From assembly GCA_020432045.1 (NCBI GenBank), contig JAGQHB010000056.1, positions 60,962 to 124,961 of the forward strand: 64,000 nucleotides of DNA, read 5' to 3'. Of the stretch, positions 45,138 to 53,416 are shown one piece after another. Both the position numbers and the translations under genes were made by a program. Source of the stretch: Dehalococcoidia bacterium (GTDB lineage: Bacteria; Chloroflexota; Dehalococcoidia; Tepidiformales; Tepidiformaceae). The notes below the pieces were generated by a model. That model searched no databases and had not been told where the DNA came from. It saw nothing but the letters and a program-made list of their open reading frames with translations. How positions within the stretch are numbered: the stretch's first letter is position 1; each line of letters opens with the position of its first letter.

Positions 45138-45973
45138 CCGCCCCCGGGGGAGCTCTGGTGACCGGCGAGCCGGACGTGGACCCAGGCTGCAAATAACGTG
45201 ACGAGCGTGGCCGCGACAGCGAAGATGACCGCGGAGGCCGTGGACTTGTGCGGATCGTCGTTGATGAGCATGACGATTGCCATTGCGGCGACGGAGACCG
45301 GGACGAGGGTGAACCAGCCCGTAAGGGCGTAGAGCGCCTTCGCGGCACCCGGACGACGCTGGAAGAGCGCAACGGCAGTTACAACGGCGGCGGGGACGAC
45401 GACGCCTATGTCGAGCAGGACGATAGTCCAAAACATGGCGGGGTCGTCCGCGAATTCGCCCGGAAGCGGCTCCTCGGTTACGGAGCCGGCGAAGGCTGGA
45501 AGGTAGCGCGAGACGACGAACAGGGCCAGCCCGGCAGCAAGGTAGCCGTAACGCGAGAGCAGTTTCGGCCGGGCAAAGGCGGAAGGCGAACAAAGGGACC
45601 AGCCAGCGAGTGCCGTGCCGCCGCCGAGCAGGAACAGCGCCAGGTGCACCAGGAGGGCGTGCGGGTAGACCACGTAGTTCGGCCCGACAATGTACTGGGC
45701 CATCATGTAGGCCGTGTATCCGCCGGGGGCGACGGCGAGGACCGGGGCGTACGGGGTGCGACTGCCCCAGATGAGGACAGCTGCGACGAGGCTCCATGGG
45801 GCGACAAGTGAGATCGAGACGAACTCGAGGCCAATGCCCTGATTGCGGACGGTCTCAGAGAACGGATAGTCGATCAGATCGAATGCGAGTGGGCCGATGA
45901 GCGAATTTGCCGCGAGTCCGCCCGCCATGATGACGAGGGCAGCGGCGAGCCACCTGTGCGCTGTCCCAGACAC
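45134..45973 (-). CDS. Multi-pass membrane protein (unknown)
   Basis: A 279-aa protein with about seven hydrophobic segments (for example LAAALVIMAGGLAANSLIG, PHALLVHLALFLLGGG, TASAVIFAVAATLVTLF). I do not recognise a family; the layout is reminiscent of DUF998-like or bacteriorhodopsin-like membrane proteins, without conserved motifs to prove it. Start GTG 45973 is chosen because TACATT lies 6 nt upstream; an ATG at 46009 would add 12 residues containing that box. Confidence 0.6.
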   Translation of the reverse strand: MSGTAHRWLAAALVIMAGGLAANSLIGPLAFDLIDYPFSETVRNQGIGLEFVSISLVAPWSLVAAVLIWGSRTPYAPVLAVAPGGYTAYMMAQYIVGPNYVVYPHALLVHLALFLLGGGTALAGWSLCSPSAFARPKLLSRYGYLAAGLALFVVSRYLPAFAGSVTEEPLPGEFADDPAMFWTIVLLDIGVVVPAAVVTAVALFQRRPGAAKALYALTGWFTLVPVSVAAMAIVMLINDDPHKSTASAVIFAVAATLVTLFAAWVHVRLAGHQSSPGGG

Positions 45974-45979
45974 GACAGG

Positions 45980-45985
45980 AATGTA
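45980..45985 (-). promoter_or_regulatory. -10 box of membrane-protein gene (leaderless)
   Basis: TACATT on the minus strand, exactly 6 nt (CCTGTC) before GTG 45973. Confidence 0.4.
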
Positions 45986-46063
45986 CCCAGCGGCATGGGC
46001 GCTCACCATGACCGAATGTCCCAGGATGCGGCGTCGCGCGGGACCCGAATACCGCGGTATGAG

Positions 46064-46513
46064 TCAGGCTTTCGCGATGAGCGAGCGGGTGAGCATTGCC
46101 TCGCCTTCGTGCTCACCGAGGTGGCGGAGGATAACCATCAGCAGCTCGGCGACCGTGATCTCGCCGCGACGCTCGTGATGAACAAGCCGGTAAAGGGAAG
46201 GATCGTCGGTGGCATCAAGGATGGCGGCGATGCGGGGCCGGAGGAGTGTCCATCGTTCGACGACACCGGTGGGGCCACCCTCAGGGTCGAATTCTATTGA
46301 ACGGTCGCGGGATGCTGAGCTCCCACCGATGACAGCAAGGACGTTGTCCTCAATGTTCGAGAGCGCGTGGTTCACAATACCGGCGATGCTGTTGGCCCCC
46401 GCGTGGGGTATCGCCGAGGTGGCGACGTCGTCGAGGCCATCAAGGCAGCTAACGAGGCGCTCAGCGGCGCGAAGGATCTTGTCCGCGAAGAGCGAGGCGA
46501 CAACCGAGGTCAT
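46064..46513 (-). CDS. DinB-like four-helix protein
   Basis: A 149-aa helical protein (MTSVVASLFADKILRAAERL, HALSNIEDNVLAVIGG, VAELLMVILRHLGEHEGEAM) resembling the DinB/YfiT-type metal-binding family: His residues in the second and fourth helices (GIVNHALSN, LRHLGEHEGE) could bind a metal. Last gene of the rplI-dnaB-dnaD-dnaC operon, overlapping the helicase-loader gene by ATGA. Function unknown; the extended in-frame reading upstream is rejected as antisense shadow. Confidence 0.65.
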   Translation of the reverse strand: MTSVVASLFADKILRAAERLVSCLDGLDDVATSAIPHAGANSIAGIVNHALSNIEDNVLAVIGGSSASRDRSIEFDPEGGPTGVVERWTLLRPRIAAILDATDDPSLYRLVHHERRGEITVAELLMVILRHLGEHEGEAMLTRSLIAKA

Positions 46514-47880
46514 CGTGGAGGGCGACGCGTGGTCTGCGGGCGGGCTGGGCCACGGCCAAGCGCATAGTGCGGTGCGAGGATTTCGATCTTGTGGCCGAAG
46601 TGCGGGTCGAGGATGCGGGCGTAGATGCGGGGATGGACTTCCTGAAGCCCTTCCGGCTTGAGGTCGGTGGTGACGACCGTGGGAAGCCGGGAAACGGTGC
46701 GGTAGTTGATGATCTGGTAGAGCTTCTCTTCGGCCCACTGAGAGCTCTTGTGAGCGCCAAGGTCATCGAGGATGAGCAAACCGGCGTTGCGAACACGGTC
46801 GAAGAGGTCGTCGTAGACAACTTCCGCCGTGGGTGCGAAGGATGCGCGAAGGTGGTCAAGCAGGTCCGGGACGACCGCAAAGAACACGGAGGCGCCGTGG
46901 CGGAGCGCACGACCGGCGATGGCCGCGGCGAGATGAGTCTTGCCACACCCGTGGGCGCCCATGATGACGAGCCAGCCGTCCGGATCCTCGGCGTATTCAC
47001 GGCCGGCGACGAGGGCTGAGCGGAACGATTCGCGCTCGATGGCACTCCATGCCGACGACTCGGCAAAGTCGGAGAACTGGAACTCCGCGAGACGTTCCCG
47101 CGTCATCCCCCCCACCTGGGCGTAGAGGTCGGCGGGGCGGGCTGCGAGCTCAATCACCCGGGTGAGCGAGGCGTCGTGGAAGCGGCTGGCGAGGCGCTCG
47201 TCGACGGCAGTCGAGCCGGACAGCGTGAAGACTGTTGGCAGCTGCAGGTTGTAGCGGTGATTCACGACCTGGAAGAGCTTCTCACGCGCCCATGGCGTGC
47301 CGCTTGCGGCGTCGATGTCGTCGAGCACAAGGAACGGGTGGGTCTTCACGAGTTCGAAAAGATCGTCGTAGGCGGGCTCTCCTTCGTCCGGACGGTAGCT
47401 GGCACGGAGGGCATCGAGGAGATCGGGGACGACCCAGAGGAGGGCCGGCTCACCGGCTGCTACGCGGGCGTTGGCGACGCCAGCGGCAAGATGTGTCTTG
47501 CCTGCCCCGCTGGGGCCCCGGACCGCGAGCCAGCCATCGGGTGCGGCGGCGTAGTCACGGGCCGCCTGGATCGTTGGCACGTCGACGGTCCCACGGTCCG
47601 GATCGAGCGCGTCCAGAGTGAAGCGGGAGAGGGCTCCGAGGTTCGAGATACGTTCCAGGCGGTCGTGCCGGGCCGTCGCGGATTCGTTGAGGACGCAGTC
47701 GCACGGTTCGGCGCGGCCGAAGCGGGGGTCGTCGAGTGGGCGTTCGCGACGTACGAATCCGGCGCCGCCACAGATGGAGCAGGCTTCGGCATCGACCTCT
47801 TCAGCGGTACCGGGCAGGGACGCCGGCGCCGCCTTGCGGACGCGATCCGGGTTCGAAAGAACTTCGCCGATCGACTTCAT
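46510..47880 (-). CDS. Tandem DnaC/DnaI-like ATPase (putative helicase loader)
   Basis: A 456-aa protein with two DnaC/IstB-type AAA+ domains in tandem. An N-terminal zinc-binding region (CSICGG, PCDC; residues about 34-62) precedes domain 1: Walker A GPSGAGKT (about 128), Walker B FLVLDDID (183-190). Domain 2: Walker A GAHGCGKT (308-315), Walker B LLILDDLG (368-375). Both share VVPDLLDxLRASF and YDDLF, proving an internal duplication. DnaC/DnaI proteins load the replicative helicase and normally have one ATPase domain. It sits downstream of dnaB and dnaD-like genes, supporting a primosome role. Start ATG 47880 with GGAGGG upstream. Confidence 0.85.
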   Translation of the reverse strand: MKSIGEVLSNPDRVRKAAPASLPGTAEEVDAEACSICGGAGFVRRERPLDDPRFGRAEPCDCVLNESATARHDRLERISNLGALSRFTLDALDPDRGTVDVPTIQAARDYAAAPDGWLAVRGPSGAGKTHLAAGVANARVAAGEPALLWVVPDLLDALRASYRPDEGEPAYDDLFELVKTHPFLVLDDIDAASGTPWAREKLFQVVNHRYNLQLPTVFTLSGSTAVDERLASRFHDASLTRVIELAARPADLYAQVGGMTRERLAEFQFSDFAESSAWSAIERESFRSALVAGREYAEDPDGWLVIMGAHGCGKTHLAAAIAGRALRHGASVFFAVVPDLLDHLRASFAPTAEVVYDDLFDRVRNAGLLILDDLGAHKSSQWAEEKLYQIINYRTVSRLPTVVTTDLKPEGLQEVHPRIYARILDPHFGHKIEILAPHYALGRGPARPQTTRRPPR

Positions 47881-48505
47881 CTGGACCCTCCACTGCCCAA
47901 CGTTGGAGCACACGTTCGATGTACCGCCAGTTGCGACGGTTGAGCTCTACGGCTTCGCGGATTGCGCGTTCGAGCCACTCCCGAGGGTACTCTTCGGCGG
48001 CGGCGAGGAGACGCTCGCCGATGAGCGGAGTAATGGTGCCGACGTTCTCCTCATAGAGGCGGAAGACACCGGGCGGCGTTTCGATTGCGACATCACGGAC
48101 GCTGACGCCGGGGCGCAGCGAGACTTCGCCGGCGCGGGCACGTGCAATCAGGCGGCGGGAGCGCGGGTCGTTGAGCACGTAGATGCGTTCGGCGCTGCCG
48201 GGGCCTGTGAGGTCGAGGGCGAGGAGCGCCCGGAGGGCGACACAGCGGTCGAGCCCGGAAACAAGACCAGCACGACCACCACCAATGCGAGCGAACGCGT
48301 CGGGCGCTCCGTCCAGTGCCCATATGTCACCGGCAGAGACGAAGGCAGCATCGCCCCGGCGTTGCTGGAGGACGCGCGCGGCGAAGAGGAACGCGAGGAC
48401 GTCTCCGGGGCCATCGAGAGAGGGGAGGATGGCCGAAAAAAAGGCGTTGGGGATGGCGGTTGCGCGGCCGACGGCCGGGAATCCATCGAAGTCTGAGTCG
48501 CTCAC
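47801..48505 (-). CDS. dnaD: DnaD-like primosome protein
   Basis: A 234-aa protein with the DnaD/DnaB C-terminal (DDBH2-like) pattern: EEYPREWLERAIREAVELN followed by RRNWRYIERVLQRW, the YxxxI motif of the DnaD superfamily, which binds single-stranded DNA and recruits the helicase loader. The first 130 residues (SAILPSLDGPGDVLAFLFAARVLQQ) resemble a winged-helix N-terminal domain. GTG start 48505 overlaps dnaB (GTGA). Its tail overlaps the helicase-loader gene start by 80 nt in another frame, which is unusually long; the stop may instead follow a C-terminal low-complexity tail. Confidence 0.75.
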   Translation of the reverse strand: MSDSDFDGFPAVGRATAIPNAFFSAILPSLDGPGDVLAFLFAARVLQQRRGDAAFVSAGDIWALDGAPDAFARIGGGRAGLVSGLDRCVALRALLALDLTGPGSAERIYVLNDPRSRRLIARARAGEVSLRPGVSVRDVAIETPPGVFRLYEENVGTITPLIGERLLAAAEEYPREWLERAIREAVELNRRNWRYIERVLQRWAVEGPDEVDRRSSFEPGSRPQGGAGVPARYR

Positions 48506-49893
48506 AGGTCTTCGTTGGCGCGCAGCACCCAGTCTTCGAATTTCGCAAGGCGTTCGCGGAAGCGGAGTTCGACCATGCCGGTGGGGCCGTTGCGGTGCTT
48601 GGCGACGTGGACCTGGGCGACGCCCTTGGGATAGGCCTCGGCGGGCATTTGCGGGTTCTGTTGGAGCCACTGCTCGATGGTGACGTACATGTCTTCGCGG
48701 CTGAGGAACATGACGACATCGGCGTCCTGTTCGATCGAACCGGAGTCGCGGAGGTCGGAGAGCATGGGCGTACGGGGGTGCCGGTTCTCGATGGCGCGGC
48801 TGAGCTGGGCAAGGGCGATGATCGGGACATCGAGTTCGCGGGCGAGTCCCTTGAGGGTGCGGGAGATGTGGCTGATCTCCTGGACGCGGTTCTCCTGGCG
48901 CTGATTCGCGCCTTCGCCAGCCATGAGCTGCAGGTAGTCGATGATGATCAGATCAACGCCTTTTTCGCCGTGGATGCGCCGGGCCTTGGCGCGAAGTTCG
49001 GCCGCAGTCAGCACGGGCGTGTCATCAAACCAGATGTTGGCTTCGGAGAGGACACCAGTGGCACGGATGACGCGGCGCTCTTCCAGCTCCGTCTGCTGAC
49101 CGAGGCGAAGGCGCGTGCTGTCGACACCGGACTCGGCGGAGAGCAGGCGGACGGCGAGCTGCTCGGATGACATCTCGAGCGAGAAGAAGACGACGTTGGC
49201 CTTCTGGACGACTGCCGCGTTGCGGGCGATGCCGAGCGCGAAGCTGGACTTACCGACGCTGGGGCGGGCGCCGACGATGACGAGATCCGAACGCTTGATG
49301 CCGCCAAGGAGGGTATCGAGGTCGCTGTATCCAGAGCGGATGGCGGCGAGGTCGCGGCGTTCGAGTTCGTCGGCATCCTGATCAAGGTAGGCCTGGAGCA
49401 GCTGGCTGATGTGGACGAAGTCGCGGAAGTTCTCGCCACCGCGAAGACGATGAAGCAGCTCTTCGGCGCGGCCGAAGACGGTATCGACATCGGCGGGAGC
49501 TTCGTAGGCCATGCCCATGATGGCGGTGGAGGCGTGGATGAGACCGCGATACGTGGAATCCCGCTTGACGAGGCCAGCGTAGAACTCGGCGCCGAGGCTG
49601 GTGGGGAGGGTGCGAATGATGTCGGCGAGGTAGCTCTGGCCACCGGCCTGTTCAAGGCGTTCCTGGCGGGCGAGCTCGTGGGCGACGGTGATCTGGTTGA
49701 TCGCCTCGTCGCGGCTCCAGAGGGAGAGGCAGGCTTCGTAGACCCAACCGTTCTTCTCACGGAAGAAGTCAGATGGCTTGAGGATGGGGGCGACATGATA
49801 GATCGCCTCGGGATCCACGAGGATAGAGGCAACAACGGCCTCTTCGGCCTCGATATCGTGCGGGGGGAGCTTTTCGAAGGGCGCGAGTGCCAT
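48502..49893 (-). CDS. dnaB: Replicative DNA helicase
   Basis: A 463-aa DnaB. The N-terminal scaffold begins LPPHDIEAEEAVVASILVDPEA; RecA-like motor motifs are GARPSVGKSSFALG (Walker A), FFSLEMSSEQLAVRL, DLIIIDYLQLM (Walker B) and ALAQLSRAIENR. Unwinds the parental duplex at the fork. Standard length, no intein. It is followed by dnaD-like and loader genes, so this operon encodes a helicase and its loading system. An 89-nt gap separates it from rplI. Confidence 0.97.
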   Translation of the reverse strand: MALAPFEKLPPHDIEAEEAVVASILVDPEAIYHVAPILKPSDFFREKNGWVYEACLSLWSRDEAINQITVAHELARQERLEQAGGQSYLADIIRTLPTSLGAEFYAGLVKRDSTYRGLIHASTAIMGMAYEAPADVDTVFGRAEELLHRLRGGENFRDFVHISQLLQAYLDQDADELERRDLAAIRSGYSDLDTLLGGIKRSDLVIVGARPSVGKSSFALGIARNAAVVQKANVVFFSLEMSSEQLAVRLLSAESGVDSTRLRLGQQTELEERRVIRATGVLSEANIWFDDTPVLTAAELRAKARRIHGEKGVDLIIIDYLQLMAGEGANQRQENRVQEISHISRTLKGLARELDVPIIALAQLSRAIENRHPRTPMLSDLRDSGSIEQDADVVMFLSREDMYVTIEQWLQQNPQMPAEAYPKGVAQVHVAKHRNGPTGMVELRFRERLAKFEDWVLRANEDL

Positions 49894-49982
49894 CGGCGGA
49901 GGAGGGGCGGGAATGGGCGGCCGGGTGCTGTTGCGAGCGCACGGCAGAACTCCAGGCCCCTGCTACCTCCTTCCGATCGGGA

Positions 49983-50588
49983 TCAAGACTCGTCCGAGTC
50001 GTCGTCCTCGTCTTCTTCGTCGCGCCGGCGGCGGCGGCCGCGAGCCTGGTTGGCAGCGTATTCCATCTCGGCGAGGCGCTTGGCCTCGGCCTCTTCGAGC
50101 GCCTTCTTCTCGGCTTCGATTCGTTCAAGGATCGGCTTCGAAGCCTCATCCGGGACAACGGTGACGGTGACGTCCGTCGAGACGTTGCGCGTGAAGCGGA
50201 TGGCGACGACGCGCTCGCCGATCTCGCGGATGGGTTCGGAGAGCTGGATGATGTGCGCGTCGACCTCGTGGCCGGCTTCAGCCAGCCTGGCGGCGATGTC
50301 GCGGTTGGTGACGGAGCCAAAGAGGCGGCCGTTTTCGCCGAGGCGAGCTTCGATGGTCACAGCGAGGCCTTCGAGCTTACCGACGACATCGCGGGCCTCA
50401 GCATCGAGCTTTGCCTGGCGGACAGTTTCGCGCGAGGCAACGGACGTTGCGCGCTGGATATTGTTTTTCGTAGCAGGAATCGCCATGCCGCGCGGCAGGA
50501 GGAAGTTCCGGGCGAAACCGGCTTTGACTTCCTTCACGTCGCCGACGAGGGCTGTACCTTCAACGTCTTCGAGAAAGACGACCTTCAT
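49983..50588 (-). CDS. rplI: 50S ribosomal protein L9 with acidic C-terminal tail
   Basis: A 201-aa L9: N-terminal MKVVFLEDVEGTALVGDVKEVKAGFARNFLLPRGMA is canonical, and the C-terminal domain follows (GRLFGSVTNRDIAARL). Beyond the usual end lies an Arg-rich stretch and a very acidic tail (EEDEDDDSDES), making it about 50 residues longer than E. coli L9. rplI-dnaB adjacency is widely conserved. A -10-like TACAAC lies upstream of ATG 50588. Confidence 0.95.
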   Translation of the reverse strand: MKVVFLEDVEGTALVGDVKEVKAGFARNFLLPRGMAIPATKNNIQRATSVASRETVRQAKLDAEARDVVGKLEGLAVTIEARLGENGRLFGSVTNRDIAARLAEAGHEVDAHIIQLSEPIREIGERVVAIRFTRNVSTDVTVTVVPDEASKPILERIEAEKKALEEAEAKRLAEMEYAANQARGRRRRRDEEDEDDDSDES

Positions 50589-50850
50589 GATTGAACCTCG
50601 GTTGTACCAGTGGACTTGCGCCGGGCAAACGGCACATGCGCTCCTCGCGGTCCATCCGGGAGGAGCACCGTAGACGACCGATGGTAGCGGCTCAACACGT
50701 TATCGTCGCGTGACCGTTTCGTTGAGGGAGTCTTCTCTTTCGACGTGGCTTATGGAGCGTGGCGCCCTGGCGCGACAACTCATGTCGCGGCGTGGAATAG
50801 GAAAGACGCGGTCCTTTGACGCGCCGCTAGCGGTGCGTTTCAATCCCGCC

Positions 50851-51621
50851 ATGCCGTACGCCAACGTGAACGAAGCCGAGATCTTTTACGAACAGCACGG
50901 GAGCGGGCCAGACGTCGTCTTACTTCACGGGGCTGGGGGGAACCACCTTTCGTGGTGGCAGCAGGTGCCCGTATTCGCAAAGCACCACCGGGTGACGGTG
51001 TACGACGCTCGCGGCTGGGGCATCTCGCGGGGCGACATGGCGAACCGGTTCGTCCTGGGGCAGGACCTCGTGGCGCTGATGGATGCACTGGGCATCAAGC
51101 AGGCGCACGTGGTGGCACAGTCAATGGGCGGGCGCGCAGTGGCGGGGCTGGCACGGACGGCCCCGGAGCGGATCCGCTCGCTCGTGCTCTGCGGGACGAC
51201 GGCCGGAGCAACCAACGAGCGAGTGCGCGAACTGCAGGATGTATTGAAGGAGCGGCGAGGGGATGGCGGCCTTCGCGAACACGCGTTGGCGGACTCATTC
51301 GAGGCAGCGAATCCTGTGCTGGCCTCCCTGTACCGGCAGATCAATGCGCTAAATCCCAAACGGCCGAAGGGGTTCCTCGGCCGGCCGCCGAAGACCTACA
51401 CGGGAAGCATGCATCCGGTACTGAGCGAGATTGGCAAGCCGCTACTCTTCGTGGTGGGCGAGCACGACATGATCACGTCGCCGGAGATGATCCGGGAGGC
51501 GCAGGGGTTGATCGCTGGGGCAGCATTTTACGAGGTGAAGGGTGCTGGCCATTCGGCGTATTTTGAAGCACCAGACGAGTGGAACCGGGTTGTGCTGGAT
51601 TTCGTAGGAAATGTTGACTGA
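50851..51621 (+). CDS. Alpha/beta hydrolase
   Basis: A 256-aa alpha/beta-hydrolase: oxyanion-side HGAGGNHLSWWQQV, nucleophile Ser in VVAQSMGGRAVAG, Asp in VVGEHDMITSPE and His in GAGHSAYFEAPDEW. Family includes esterases, haloperoxidases and ring-cleavage hydrolases; substrate unknown. Start ATG 50851 (MPYANVNEAEIFYEQHG) is preferred to an upstream in-frame GTG with a non-homologous 47-residue lead. A weak TTCAAT box ends 6 nt upstream and a palindrome CCGCTAGCGG (50824-50833) lies just before it. Confidence 0.88.
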   Translation: MPYANVNEAEIFYEQHGSGPDVVLLHGAGGNHLSWWQQVPVFAKHHRVTVYDARGWGISRGDMANRFVLGQDLVALMDALGIKQAHVVAQSMGGRAVAGLARTAPERIRSLVLCGTTAGATNERVRELQDVLKERRGDGGLREHALADSFEAANPVLASLYRQINALNPKRPKGFLGRPPKTYTGSMHPVLSEIGKPLLFVVGEHDMITSPEMIREAQGLIAGAAFYEVKGAGHSAYFEAPDEWNRVVLDFVGNVD

Positions 51622-51667
51622 TCCTCGCGAACACCTGTTCCCGTTTACAGGCTGAGGTTGCACTTGT

Positions 51668-51673
51668 TATGGT
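51668..51673 (+). promoter_or_regulatory. -10 box of the 96-aa gene
   Basis: TATGGT, 9 nt before ATG 51683; weaker spacing than the others. Confidence 0.35.
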
Positions 51674-51682
51674 CACCGTCCT

Positions 51683-51973
51683 ATGTCTGCCGGCTGGCGC
51701 GCAGTGGCAACATGGATTGCCCGGGTTTTCCACCGCCGCCACGACGACTGGGTGCGGCCGTGGAACGGGATCACGATGCGCGCGCTGTACGAGGATGTGC
51801 ACCTGCCGTTTGAGGCAGGGGCGAGCACGGTGATAGCGCAACGGACAGAGACGGCCATCCCCGCTGCGGCGAGGACCCTGGCGCCAACCGGCACAGAGGA
51901 CACGGCTGCAACGGCATCGCAACCGGCAGACGTGGCCAACGAACCGACCGCAGACTCACGCCGGGTGGCCTAA
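51683..51973 (+). CDS. Small hypothetical protein (96 aa)
   Basis: A 96-aa protein: a basic, tryptophan-containing N-terminal half (MSAGWRAVATWIARVFHRRH, DDWVRPWNG) and an Ala/Thr/Pro-rich disordered C-terminal half. No family recognised and no signal peptide or clear membrane segment. It is supported by an open frame and an upstream box, but could be a spurious ORF. FmdB-like gene follows with its own promoter. Confidence 0.45.
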   Translation: MSAGWRAVATWIARVFHRRHDDWVRPWNGITMRALYEDVHLPFEAGASTVIAQRTETAIPAAARTLAPTGTEDTAATASQPADVANEPTADSRRVA

Positions 51974-52011
51974 ACCACCGCGAGGACTGCCGGAAACCGC
52001 GCTTGCTTCCG

Positions 52012-52017
52012 TATACT
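52012..52017 (+). promoter_or_regulatory. -10 box of fmdB-like gene (leaderless)
   Basis: TATACT, a near-consensus hexamer, exactly 6 nt before ATG 52024. Confidence 0.6.
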
Positions 52018-52023
52018 CGATGC

Positions 52024-52266
52024 ATGGCAATTTACGAGTACTTCTGTCCCACGTGTCGCGAAAAGTTTGAAGAGCGCAAGCCGATGTCGCAGGTGAGCAC
52101 GGCCACGGTCTGCAAGGCCGGCCACAAAGCCGAGCGGACGATCAGCATGTTCGCTACCGCCGGCGGTTCGTCGAGCGCGTTTGACGGCCTCGATATGGAT
52201 ATGGGTGGTGGCGGCGGATGTTGCGGTGGCGGTGGCGGCTGCGCCTGTAGCGCCGGGATGAATTAG
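52024..52266 (+). CDS. FmdB family zinc ribbon protein
   Basis: An 80-aa FmdB-type regulator: MAIYEYFCPTCREKFEERKPMSQ carries the first CxxC; the expected second CxxC is replaced by CKAGH, so the zinc site may use His. It ends in a Gly/Cys-rich tail (GGGGGCCGG, GCACSAG). Family members are small putative regulators; role here unknown. Start ATG 52024 is leaderless. Confidence 0.85.
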   Translation: MAIYEYFCPTCREKFEERKPMSQVSTATVCKAGHKAERTISMFATAGGSSSAFDGLDMDMGGGGGCCGGGGGCACSAGMN

Positions 52267-52276
52267 CGGGCGCCGG

Positions 52277-52768
52277 ATGCGTCTCGCGCCTTCGGCCCTG
52301 GCCACCGTGGCGGTGGCGGCACTCTTGAGCGGATGTGGTGCGAAAGACGACCAGGCCGGCGCATACGAGCGACTCCTTGGCCAGTTGAACAGTAACGACT
52401 TCGCCGCGGCCTACGAGTGGCTGCATCCTGAGCAGCAGCTTTGGGTGTCGCCAGAGCGCTTTCGTGCCTGCTACGCGACGCTGAGCCGGTTTTCTCCGGC
52501 CGCCAAGCTCGTGCGGGTCGTGCGCGCCGAGCGAGCGATGGTCGAGATACCCGGGCCCGCCGATGTCTCCGAAATGGCGACACGGCTTGAGGTCACTGTC
52601 GAGTTCGACAGCGGGTCAGTAGCGCTAAAACTGCTGACGGTGCACATGGTGGGCGGCGACCGTGAACGGACTGCCGTTGTACCGCGTTGGCTGATGGATG
52701 AAGCCACCGTTGAGGCGGCTCGGAACGGCATCTGCAACACCGGGTCGATGGCGGAGACAATCGCGTGA
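52277..52768 (+). CDS. Putative lipoprotein
   Basis: A 163-aa protein with a short lipoprotein signal peptide ending in lipobox LLSGC (Cys20), followed by a folded domain (YERLLGQLNSNDFAAAYEWLHPEQQ, FRACYATLSRF). The domain resembles an NTF2/DUF4878-like fold by its helix-then-strand layout, but no motif proves this. Attached to the outer face of the membrane after LspA processing. It starts 10 nt after fmdB and overlaps the cyclase gene by one nucleotide. Confidence 0.7.
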   Translation: MRLAPSALATVAVAALLSGCGAKDDQAGAYERLLGQLNSNDFAAAYEWLHPEQQLWVSPERFRACYATLSRFSPAAKLVRVVRAERAMVEIPGPADVSEMATRLEVTVEFDSGSVALKLLTVHMVGGDRERTAVVPRWLMDEATVEAARNGICNTGSMAETIA

Positions 52769-53388
52769 TGGGCGAGCACGGACCATGGATCGATATCAGC
52801 ACGCCGCTGACGGACGGTATGGCGGTCTATCCGGGCGACCCGGAGGTTCGGCTGCGGCGGGTGTTGGACATGGAGCGCGGAGATCCGTTCACGCTATCGG
52901 CGATCGAGGCTGGACTTCATAGCGGCACGCACGTTGAGGCTCCGGTGCACTTCATCCCTGGGAGTGGCGGGATCGAGACGATCGACCTCAATGCACTGCT
53001 GGGCGACGCTGTCGTCGTCGATGTGCGGTGGTTTGGTGAAGGCCTTACCGCCGCGGATGTTGCACGTTTCATGCCGGCAGGTTGTGAACGTGTGCTGTTT
53101 CGGACGGTGGCTGACTCCGGCAGCAGCGGACCGGTGCTCACAATGGCCGCGGCTGGAGAATTGCTGAAGCGAGGCGTGCGACTGCTAGGCATCGACTCGC
53201 TTTCAGTGGCGCCGAGCGATGACCCGAGCCCAGTGCATGTTGCGCTGTTGGAAGCGGGGGTGGTGATTGTTGTGGGCCTCGACCTGCGCTCAATAGAAGC
53301 CGGTAGGTATGAACTGCTCTGTCTGCCTCTGTTGATACCGGGAGCTGACGGAGCACCGGCTCGAGCCTTGTTGCGTGCACGTGGATAG
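52768..53388 (+). CDS. Cyclase family protein (kynurenine formamidase-like)
   Basis: A 206-aa metal-dependent hydrolase of the cyclase family: GPWIDISTPLTDGMAVYPGDPEV and the metal site HSGTHVEAPVHFI (usual HxGTHxDxPxH, with Asp changed to Glu). Homologues hydrolyse N-formylkynurenine or isatin. The start is ATG 52768 (TGATG junction with the lipoprotein gene); a GTG three nt earlier is possible. Confidence 0.87.
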   Translation: MGEHGPWIDISTPLTDGMAVYPGDPEVRLRRVLDMERGDPFTLSAIEAGLHSGTHVEAPVHFIPGSGGIETIDLNALLGDAVVVDVRWFGEGLTAADVARFMPAGCERVLFRTVADSGSSGPVLTMAAAGELLKRGVRLLGIDSLSVAPSDDPSPVHVALLEAGVVIVVGLDLRSIEAGRYELLCLPLLIPGADGAPARALLRARG

Positions 53389-53416
53389 CGGCGGGTGAGG
53401 CGTTTCCTGGCGGTAG

